A DNA stretch of 64,000 bases from Streptomyces endocoffeicus (GTDB lineage Bacteria > Actinomycetota > Actinomycetes > Streptomycetales > Streptomycetaceae). The translations under genes were made by a program, and so were the position numbers. Shown one piece after another: positions 57,655 to 64,000 of the stretch. The stretch covers positions 310,001 to 374,000 of the forward strand of contig NZ_JAERRG010000003.1 of assembly GCF_016741935.1 (NCBI RefSeq). Reading direction: 5' to 3'. The notes under the pieces are model-generated. The model was not told where the DNA came from and did no database searches. It was given only the letters and a program-made list of their open reading frames with translations. Within the stretch, counting starts at the first letter, position 1. Each line of letters starts with the position of its first letter.

Positions 57655-58371
57655 ATGGAGCTCGATCCCACGATCAGGACCTTGACCATGCTGACGCTGC
57701 TGCAGTCAGGGGGCGAGTGGACGGCCACCGAGCTGGCCGGACGGCTCGGCGCGAGCGTCCGCACCGTGCGCCGCGACGCCCAGCGGCTGCGCCGTCTCGG
57801 GTACACCGTCGAGGCCCGCCCGGGACCGGGCAGTGCCTACCGGCTGAGCCCCGGGACCAGGATTCCGCCGCTGCTGTTCACCGCCGACGAGATCACCGCG
57901 CTGGTGGCCGGGCTGCGTCTGATCCGCGCGTTCCTCCCCGAGGAGGCGGTCGCGTCAAGCGCGCTGCTCAAGCTGGACCAAGTGCTGCCCCGCCCGCTGC
58001 GACGCCGCGCGGCCGCCACCGACCTGGCCACCGAGGTGCTGCAGCAGCCCGGCGCCGCGGTCTCGGCGGCGATCGTCGGTGTGATCGCCGATGCGGTGGC
58101 CGAGGACGGCAGACTCCGCTTCCACTACACCGACCAGCACGGCCGCCCCTCCACCCGGCTGGTCGAGCCGTACCGCCACTTCCTGCGCGCCGGACACTGG
58201 TACCTCGTGGCGTTCGATGTCGACCGGGACGACTGGCGCACCTTCCGCCTCGACCGGATCACCGACATCTCACGGGTGGCGGGCACCTTCCGGCCGCACA
58301 CGTTCCCCGATGAGTCCATCGAGCACTGGCTGACCACCGACTTCGGCCGCGCCACTCACGGTGTGGCGTGA
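57655..58371 (+). CDS. WYL-domain (YafY-like) transcriptional regulator
   Basis: 238 residues. An HTH_11 domain (about 8-60: TMLTLLQSGGEWTATELAGRLG, VRTVRRDAQRLRRLGY in pieces) is followed by the WYL domain, with RLRFHYTDQHG, VEPYRHFLRAGHWYLVAFD and DWRTFRLDRITDI. WYL domains sense small or nucleic-acid ligands. It faces the NmrA-like gene across 86 bp and probably controls it. Its last 16 bases overlap the convergent GlxA-type gene. Confidence 0.87.
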   Translation: MELDPTIRTLTMLTLLQSGGEWTATELAGRLGASVRTVRRDAQRLRRLGYTVEARPGPGSAYRLSPGTRIPPLLFTADEITALVAGLRLIRAFLPEEAVASSALLKLDQVLPRPLRRRAAATDLATEVLQQPGAAVSAAIVGVIADAVAEDGRLRFHYTDQHGRPSTRLVEPYRHFLRAGHWYLVAFDVDRDDWRTFRLDRITDISRVAGTFRPHTFPDESIEHWLTTDFGRATHGVA

Positions 58372-59321
58372 CGTTCCGGGACATCCGAACCGAAGGTCCG
58401 CCGGTAGGCGGAGGGCGTGGTGCCGAGGGCGTCGCGGAAGCGGGCACGGAGGTTGGTGCTGGTACCGAGGCCGCTCTGGGCGGCGATCCGCTCGATGCCG
58501 AGGTCGGTGACTTCGAGGAGTTCGCGGGCGTGGTTGACGCGCGCGGTGAGCAGCCACTGATGCGGGGTGATGCCGGTTTCCTGGCGCCACATGCGGACCA
58601 GGGTGCGGGTGGAGACGCGGGCGTGGCGGGCGAGAACCTCCAGTGTGAGGGGTTCGTCGAGGTGGTTCAGGGCCCAGTCGCGGGTGTCGGCGAGGGTGCG
58701 CGCGGTGGGCTCGGGCAGGGACTGGGCGATGTACTGCGCCTGGCCGCCGTCGCGGTGCGGTGCGGCCACCAGCTCGCGGGCGATGTCGTTGGCGACGGCG
58801 GCGCCGAGGTCCTTGCGGACGATGTGGAGACACAGATCGATGCCCGCGGTCACACCCGCGGAGGTCAGCAGCGGATCGTCGTCGATGTAGAGGACATCGC
58901 GGTCCACCCGGATCCGGGGGTAGAGCGTTTCGAGTTCGTCGGCGCTGGCCCAGTGCGTGGTCACCGTACGGCCGTCGAGCAGCCCCGCCGCGGCGAGGGC
59001 GAAGGCGCCGGTGCAGATGGAGGCGATACGGGCGCCCCGGCTGAAGGCGAGCTTCAGGGCCGCCGTCACCTCGGGCGCCGGTGGCCGCTGATACTCCCAG
59101 TAGCCGGGCACGATGATCGTGTCCGCCTGCGCCAGGGCCGACAGCCCGGCGGTGTCCCCGACCGTGAACCCGGTGCTGGTCATGACGCTGCCACGGGCTC
59201 CGCCGCACACCGTGAGTTCGTACGGCGTGTTGGGCCGTGCGTTGAAGATCTGCGTCGGGATGCCGAGGTCGATGGGGAGGACCCGGGGCAGCACCAGGAC
59301 CGCGATGCGATGAGGGACCAT
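58356..59321 (-). CDS. GlxA-type AraC-family regulator with DJ-1/PfpI domain
   Basis: 321 residues. The N-terminal DJ-1-like domain (about 1-170) has the elbow IASICTGAFALAAAGLLDG with Cys at about 106. The C-terminal AraC domain (about 215-315) has LEVLARHARVSTRTLVRMWRQETG and PHQWLLTARVNHARELLE. Such regulators sense small nitrogenous or carbonyl compounds. A 12-bp palindrome lies 11 bases upstream of its ATG, in the gap shared with the alpha/beta hydrolase that faces it. It overlaps the WYL gene end by 16 bases. Confidence 0.88.
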   Translation of the reverse strand: MVPHRIAVLVLPRVLPIDLGIPTQIFNARPNTPYELTVCGGARGSVMTSTGFTVGDTAGLSALAQADTIIVPGYWEYQRPPAPEVTAALKLAFSRGARIASICTGAFALAAAGLLDGRTVTTHWASADELETLYPRIRVDRDVLYIDDDPLLTSAGVTAGIDLCLHIVRKDLGAAVANDIARELVAAPHRDGGQAQYIAQSLPEPTARTLADTRDWALNHLDEPLTLEVLARHARVSTRTLVRMWRQETGITPHQWLLTARVNHARELLEVTDLGIERIAAQSGLGTSTNLRARFRDALGTTPSAYRRTFGSDVPERHATP

Positions 59322-59331
59322 GGCCCCAATA

Positions 59332-59343
59332 TTACGGCCGTAA
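59332..59343. promoter_or_regulatory. Palindrome TTACGGCCGTAA between glxA-type gene and hydrolase
   Basis: A perfect 12-bp palindrome 11 bases from the GlxA-type start and about 147 bases before the hydrolase. It is the best operator candidate in the divergent region. AraC proteins more often bind direct repeats, so the binding protein is uncertain. Confidence 0.45.
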
Positions 59344-59489
59344 CTTTCCCGCCACGCCGGACAGCCGGGCGGAGACCCGCGGAGACCCGCGGTGGTCACC
59401 GGTGGCCACCGGTGACCGTGTCCCGAAAGTTGCGAAGGGTGGCATACGAGCGTGTGGTCGATCGAGAAGCGCTGGACGACGATCAAGCC

Positions 59490-60374
59490 ATGAGCAGCGT
59501 GACCACCACGAAAACCCCCATCGGCCGGTACTTCGACGTCAAGGACGGCCGGGTCTACGGCCACGTCCGCGAGGGCGACGGACCGGCCCTGGTCTTCCTC
59601 CACTACTGGGGCGGCTCCCACCGCACCTGGCGGCCGGTCATCGAGCGCCTCAGCCCCACCCAGGCTTTCGTCTCGTACGACCACCGCGGCTGGGGCGAGT
59701 CCACCGAGGTACCCGGCCCCTACGGCATGGAGCGACTCGCCGACGACGCCGAGCGCGTCATCGAGGAACTGGGCTACGGCGCATGCGTCGTGGTGGGCCA
59801 CTCGATGGGCGGAAAGGTGGCCCAGGTGCTGGCCTCCCGCCGCCCTGCCGGACTGAAGGGCGTGGTGCTCGTCGCACCCGCTCCGCCGGCTCCGGTCGGT
59901 GTGACGCGGGAGTTCCAGGAGGCGCTGGCGCATGCCTACGACAACGACGAGACCATCGACCGCAGCATCGATCTCGTCCTGACCAGCGGCGAGCTGTCCG
60001 CGGAGGCGCGCCGCCAGGTGCACGAGGACAGCTCCCGGGCGGGCGAGGCGGCGCGTATGGCGTGGCCGCGCGAGGCGCTGGTCGAGGACTTCGCGGACCG
60101 GGTCGGCGCGATCGACGTTCCCGTACTGGTGCTGGCCGGGAGCGACGACAAGGTGGACCCGCCGCATGTCCTGCGCGACCACCTGCTGCCGCTGATCCCC
60201 ACGGCCACCCTCGCCGAACTCGGCGGCACCGGCCACCTGTCGCCACTGGAGGTGCCCGACCAGATCGCCTCCCACATCAGCGCGTTCGTCGCCCGGCTCC
60301 AGAGCGGCCCAGCCCCTCGGCCCGCCGTCCCGAGGGGCTCGGGCGGACCGGTCGCGGCGGATGCGCCACGTTGA
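59490..60374 (+). CDS. Alpha/beta hydrolase (haloperoxidase/epoxide hydrolase-like)
   Basis: 294 residues. An oxyanion-hole LVFLHYWGGSHRTW (about 35-48), nucleophile Ser in VVVGHSMGGKVAQ (about 96), acid Asp in LVLAGSDDKVDPP and His in GGTGHLSPLE give a complete triad. It is cytoplasmic, with a typical alpha/beta hydrolase lid. The last 20 residues are a Pro/Gly/Ala tail. The ATG at 59490 has no strong ribosome site; an in-frame GTG at about 59441 is less likely. It faces the GlxA-type regulator and may be its target. Confidence 0.82.
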   Translation: MSSVTTTKTPIGRYFDVKDGRVYGHVREGDGPALVFLHYWGGSHRTWRPVIERLSPTQAFVSYDHRGWGESTEVPGPYGMERLADDAERVIEELGYGACVVVGHSMGGKVAQVLASRRPAGLKGVVLVAPAPPAPVGVTREFQEALAHAYDNDETIDRSIDLVLTSGELSAEARRQVHEDSSRAGEAARMAWPREALVEDFADRVGAIDVPVLVLAGSDDKVDPPHVLRDHLLPLIPTATLAELGGTGHLSPLEVPDQIASHISAFVARLQSGPAPRPAVPRGSGGPVAADAPR

Positions 60375-60435
60375 CCGCGGCCGTGCCGCTCGGCTATCCA
60401 CGGGTCAAGGACCCTTATCGAGAGGACACCCACCG

Positions 60436-61437
60436 TTGTCAGACATCCACGCCGATGGCACCGTGCCCGGCTTCGGTATCGACGCCATCCACGAGGCCGC
60501 GCGGCGCCTGACCGGCCATGTGGTCCGGACGCCGCTGCTCAACTCCCCGATGCTGGACGACCTCGTCGGCGCCCGCGTCCTGGTCAAGGCCGAATGTCTC
60601 CAGCTGACCGGCTCGTTCAAGGTGCGCGGGGCGCTCAACGCGCTGCTCACCCTGGACGAGGACGCCCGCCGCGCCGGGATCGTGGCCTACTCCGCCGGTA
60701 ACCACGGGCAGGGCGTGGCCGCCGCGGCGCGGCTCGCCGGGTGCCCCGCGGTCATCGTCATGCCGAACACCGCCCCCCGTATCAAGGTCGACAACTGCCG
60801 CTGGTGGGGCGCCGAGACGGTGCTGTACGACCCGCGGGCCGAGGACCGGGAAGAGGTCGCCCGGAAGATCCTCGAGGAGCGCGGGATGACGCTGATCCCG
60901 CCGTTCGACGACCCCCGCGTCATGGCCGGGCAGGGCACCGTCGGCCTGGAGATCGCCGAGCAGGCGCGCGAACTGGGCCTGACCCCGGACACGGTCCTGG
61001 TGAACTGCAGCGGCGGCGGGCTGGCCGCCGGTGTGATCACCGCGCTCGGCGACGCGTTCCCCGGCCTCGCGAACCACATCGTCGAACCGGCGGGCTTCGA
61101 CAAGATGGCCCGGTCCCTCGCGACCGGCCGCGTATGCGCCAACCCCCACCCGCCCGGCGGCCTCATGGACGCCATCTCCGGCCCGGTGGCCGGTGCCCGC
61201 CCCCTGGCCGTCCTCCGCCGCCACGACGTGACCGGCCTGACCGCGACCGACGAGGAGGCCCTGGCCGCCATGGCCACGGCCCACCGCCTCCTCAAGATCG
61301 TGGTCGAGCCGGGCGCCGCCGCGGCCCTGGCGGCGGTGGTGTCCGGGAAGGTGGACGTCCGGGGCAAGGTCGTGGCGCTCGTGGCCTCGGGCGGCAACGT
61401 CGATCCGGCCGTCTACCGCAGGGCCCTGGCGGACTGA
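60436..61437 (+). CDS. PLP-dependent serine/threonine dehydratase-like enzyme
   Basis: 333 residues of fold-type II PLP enzyme. The Schiff-base Lys62 is in GSFKVRGALNAL, the phosphate-binding Gly loop in VNCSGGGLAAGV, SAGNHGQGVAAAARL near residue 76, and SGGN near the end. There is no ACT domain, so it is the catabolic type (threonine/serine dehydratase, serine racemase or hydroxyaspartate dehydratase). The start is a TTG with AGAGGA 10 bases upstream. It lies 61 bases downstream of the hydrolase and may be co-transcribed. Confidence 0.86.
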   Translation: MSDIHADGTVPGFGIDAIHEAARRLTGHVVRTPLLNSPMLDDLVGARVLVKAECLQLTGSFKVRGALNALLTLDEDARRAGIVAYSAGNHGQGVAAAARLAGCPAVIVMPNTAPRIKVDNCRWWGAETVLYDPRAEDREEVARKILEERGMTLIPPFDDPRVMAGQGTVGLEIAEQARELGLTPDTVLVNCSGGGLAAGVITALGDAFPGLANHIVEPAGFDKMARSLATGRVCANPHPPGGLMDAISGPVAGARPLAVLRRHDVTGLTATDEEALAAMATAHRLLKIVVEPGAAAALAAVVSGKVDVRGKVVALVASGGNVDPAVYRRALAD

Positions 61438-61456
61438 AACCGTTCACCGAGGAGCA

Positions 61457-62896
61457 CTACGCCGACATCGCCCCGGCGGGGAAGACCGGTGGGCGATGTG
61501 CCGCCCAGGGGCGTTCCGCTTCCAGCTGCGCCGCCACGCACACCAGCAGATCCTCCCGTCCGTACGCCGCGGCCAGCTGGATACCGATAGGTGTGCCGGA
61601 CTCGGTCAGCGCCGCCGGCACCGCGATCGCGGGCTGGCCCGTGGTGTTGAACGGCGCGGTGAAGGCGAGCACGTCCACCGACCTCTGGAGGCCGTCGGGC
61701 TCCCGCCACGGCCACCCCACCGGCTTGGGCGGGGTGGCGAACACCGGGCTCAGCAGCAGGTCGAACTCCTGCCACCAGCGGGCCATGGCGGCCCGGAGCC
61801 CGCTCTGCCAGACGAGGGCGTCGGCGAGCTCAAGACCCGTGATCTCCCGCCCGCGCCGCACCCAGAACCAGGTGACGGGGTCGAGGTCGCCGGGGCCGGG
61901 CTCCTCGCCGAGCTCCCTGGCCAGCGCCTCGACGCTCTGTGCCGCGGTGACACTCAGCGCGTCGAAGAACGCCGTGAGGCACCGGGGATCCAGCATGGGG
62001 GCGGGGTGTGCCTCCTCGACCTCGTGCCCGAGCCGCTCGAGTATCCGGGCCGTGTCGAGAACGGCCTCCCGCACCGCGCCCACGACCTGAGGCGTGTGGT
62101 CGGGAGCATGGGCGAGGACACCGACCCTGAGCCGCCCCGGATCACGGCCGGCCATCGCGGTCAGACCGCCCGGAGGCAGGGGCGCGGGGCCACCCAGGTC
62201 CCCGGGCGCGCCACCGCTCACCGCGTCCAGCACCGCCGCCGTGTCCCGCACGGTCCGGGTGACCACGGCCGGGACGCTGTGCCCCCACCTGCTGGGCCTG
62301 CCCGGACCCGCGCTGACGCGCCCCGCGCTGGGCTTCAGGCCCACCAGGTGGCAGAACGCGGCCGGCATCCGGATCGAGCCGCCGCCGTCTCCGCCCTGGG
62401 CCATGGGCACCATGCCCGCGGCGACCGAGGCCGACGCGCCACCTGATGAACCACCCGGGGTGACATCCGTACGCCACGGGTTCCGCGTCACCCCGTGGAC
62501 CCGGCTCTCGCTCACCGAGAGCAGGCCGAACTCCGGCGCCGAGGTCTGGCCGACGACGATGAAACCCGCCGCCTTGAGCCGCCGGTTGACCACGGCGTCC
62601 TCCCGCGCGACCCGGCCGTGCCCGGCCACCCACGCGGATCCGAAGTTGGCCGGGTCGCCCTCGCTGTCGCTGAGGGACTTCGTCAGCGTGGGCACTCCGG
62701 CGAACGGGGTGTCCCGGGGCACCCGGTCCGCCTCCGCGAGCGCCCGCTCATACCGCCGGTGCGTGATCGCGTTGAGCTGAGGATCGGTTTCCTCGATGCG
62801 CTCGATGGCGGCCTCGACGAGTTCCCGGGGGGACACCTCGCCCCGCCGGACCAGGTCCGCCTGGGCCAGTGCGTCCATCGTGGCCAGGGTGGTCAT
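61457..62896 (-). CDS. Amidase-signature family amidase
   Basis: 479 residues. Catalytic Lys is in PTLTKSLSDSEG (about 72-83), and the Ser cis-Ser motif is in TPGGSSGGASASVAAGMVPMAQGGDGGGSIRMPA, read in pieces. The C-terminal QPAIAVPAAL and GIQLAA are typical. It hydrolyses an amide in the cytoplasm. GGGAGA precedes the ATG. It lies downstream of the AbgT transporter on the same strand, 196 bases apart, so an imported N-acyl amino acid or dipeptide-like amide is a reasonable substrate guess. Convergent with the dehydratase gene. Confidence 0.87.
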   Translation of the reverse strand: MTTLATMDALAQADLVRRGEVSPRELVEAAIERIEETDPQLNAITHRRYERALAEADRVPRDTPFAGVPTLTKSLSDSEGDPANFGSAWVAGHGRVAREDAVVNRRLKAAGFIVVGQTSAPEFGLLSVSESRVHGVTRNPWRTDVTPGGSSGGASASVAAGMVPMAQGGDGGGSIRMPAAFCHLVGLKPSAGRVSAGPGRPSRWGHSVPAVVTRTVRDTAAVLDAVSGGAPGDLGGPAPLPPGGLTAMAGRDPGRLRVGVLAHAPDHTPQVVGAVREAVLDTARILERLGHEVEEAHPAPMLDPRCLTAFFDALSVTAAQSVEALARELGEEPGPGDLDPVTWFWVRRGREITGLELADALVWQSGLRAAMARWWQEFDLLLSPVFATPPKPVGWPWREPDGLQRSVDVLAFTAPFNTTGQPAIAVPAALTESGTPIGIQLAAAYGREDLLVCVAAQLEAERPWAAHRPPVFPAGAMSA

Positions 62897-63092
62897 GTGG
62901 TTCTCTCCCGTTCTGTCTGTGTGTCTGGCACCGGAAACGTTCACCGGTCCGCTGAGCGGTCCGGATCGATGGCGGTCGACGCGAGACGGCCATAACGTCC
63001 CAGCCTCGACCGACGACGGAGGCGCCATGCTCCGCACCGAGCCGTGCCGCCACGCCCCGATGCGCGAGGACTCGGCCGACCGGGTCGCCCCG

Positions 63093-64000
63093 TCACCTCA
63101 AGCCGATGTGCGCACCGGGCCCCAGCGGCAGACCGAACCCGTAGAAGACGCCCAGGATCGCCAGCCACACCACCAGGAACGGCACGGCGAAGACCGAGAG
63201 CCGGGCGATGAGGGTGCCGAGGCGGGCCTCGGGTTCGTACTGGCGGAGCATGGCGAGGATCAGGAAGAGGTACGGGTTCATCGGCGTGAGGATGCCGGTG
63301 GCGGAGTCCCCGATGCGGAAGGCCGCCTGGCTGAGCGCGGGGCTCATCCCGAGCAGCATGAACGCGGGGACGAAGATGGGCCCGGCCAGGGACCACAGGG
63401 CGGAGCCGGAGACGATGAAGAGGTTGAGGCAGGCGGTCAGCAGGACGAACGCCACGATGACCCAGAATCCGGTGAGCCCGATGGAGTTGAGGGACGCGGC
63501 GGCCTTCACGGCGAGCAGGATGCCGACGTTGGACCAGTTGAAGAGCGCGATGACCTGGGCCGCCACGAACATCATGACGAGATAGCCGGACATGGCCTTC
63601 AACGAGTCGGAGACGGCCGTGATCAGCTCCTCGGCGCTCGTGACGGTCCGGGCCGCCATGGCGTAGGTGATCCCGGCCAGGAGGAAGCCGCAGAACACGA
63701 TCGGGACCATGCCGGTGAGGACCGGGGACGGCAGCAGGGCCCCGCCCTCGCCGCGCAGCGGAGCTCCCGAGGGCAGCCACAGGGCGAGGATCGCCGCCAG
63801 ATATACGGCGACGACGAGCGTGGTGCGGCGCAGGCCGCGGCGCTGGGCGGGGGTGAGCGTCAGATCCTCCGGCTCGGGCTCGCCCTCGGCCGCCCGGTAG
63901 GGCCCGAGGCGCGGTTCGAGCACACGGCTGATGAGGAAACCGCCGAGCAGTCCGAGCACGACACTGCTGGCCGCGGTGAAGAAGTAATTGATGAGCAGAT
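63093..64000 (-). CDS. AbgT-family transporter, 5' end cut by window edge
   Basis: The C-terminal 301 residues are visible and the frame is open to the window end (INYFFTAASSVVLGLLGG). ISRVLEPRLG, MSGYLVMMFVAAQVIALFNWSNVG, FIVSGSALWSLAGPIFVPAFMLLG in pieces, and GDSATGILTPMNPYLFLILA are diagnostic of the AbgT family, with the hairpin-containing transport domain intact. E. coli AbgT imports p-aminobenzoyl-glutamate; relatives export sulfonamides. The downstream amidase suggests import of an amide here, which is inference. Confidence 0.9.
   Translation of the reverse strand, partial: LLINYFFTAASSVVLGLLGGFLISRVLEPRLGPYRAAEGEPEPEDLTLTPAQRRGLRRTTLVVAVYLAAILALWLPSGAPLRGEGGALLPSPVLTGMVPIVFCGFLLAGITYAMAARTVTSAEELITAVSDSLKAMSGYLVMMFVAAQVIALFNWSNVGILLAVKAAASLNSIGLTGFWVIVAFVLLTACLNLFIVSGSALWSLAGPIFVPAFMLLGMSPALSQAAFRIGDSATGILTPMNPYLFLILAMLRQYEPEARLGTLIARLSVFAVPFLVVWLAILGVFYGFGLPLGPGAHIGLR

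Overview
The window is very GC-rich actinobacterial DNA, almost certainly from Streptomyces or a close relative. Third codon positions are nearly all G or C. GTG and TTG starts and four-base ATGA or GTGA stop/start overlaps are common. The families are typical of soil streptomycetes: CBM13-linked chitinase, GH64, GH55 and GH16 glucanases, MmyB-like regulators, CUT1 importers without their own ATPase, and CbtBA behind a cobalamin riboswitch. I found no rRNA, tRNA, insertion sequence, integrase or CRISPR array. The sequence reads as chromosome-borne accessory metabolism.

Region by region. (1) 1-468: end of a nitrilase-superfamily hydrolase, cut by the window edge. (2) 613-8399: a polyol catabolic locus. 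A DeoR repressor and an RbtT-type polyol permease face a tightly coupled operon of HAD phosphatase, 2-hydroxyacid dehydrogenase, EryA-like FGGY kinase, DhaKL-type kinase and RpiB-type isomerase. (3) 8441-19531: AlkD-like repair protein, methyltransferase, GH64 glucanase, and several regulator/target pairs (XRE-hydrolase, TetR-SDR, MarR-FUSC), plus an aldo/keto reductase and a GH18 chitinase. (4) 19557-26880: GH88, GH55, GH18, GH16-CBM13 and GH18-CBM13. With the GH64 and first GH18 they form a secreted set suited to beta-1,3-glucan and chitin, that is, fungal cell walls. DasR-like boxes lie near the chitinases. (5) 27082-33041: a ribose-type sugar ABC importer with an enolase-superfamily dehydratase. 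(6) 33166-39125: GntR and DeoR regulators around a second sugar-kinase operon (two FGGY kinases, a histidine phosphatase and a decayed 2-hydroxyacid dehydrogenase). (7) 39672-46999: CUT1 importer, GH29 alpha-L-fucosidase, two NodB-fold proteins (one lacking its catalytic residues) and an RpiR regulator. (8) 47071-48241: cobalamin riboswitch, cbtB and cbtA. (9) 48342-56024: TetR/FAD monooxygenase pair, two-component system, a fused ABC exporter and an MFS exporter. (10) 56260-64000: RidA, NmrA/WYL pair, GlxA-type regulator facing an alpha/beta hydrolase, serine/threonine dehydratase, amidase, and an AbgT transporter cut by the window end.

Most loci follow one layout: a local regulator faces or flanks a short coupled operon, with inverted repeats in the shared promoter and strong hairpin terminators at the ends. 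The most unusual items are the NodB-like pseudoenzyme beside an intact paralogue, the ABC ATPase-permease fusion lacking the first permease helix, the decayed dehydrogenase next to two kinases, the near-identical CBM13 segments shared by adjacent glycosidases, several tandem repeats, and a small frameshifted ORF coupled to the aldo/keto reductase.
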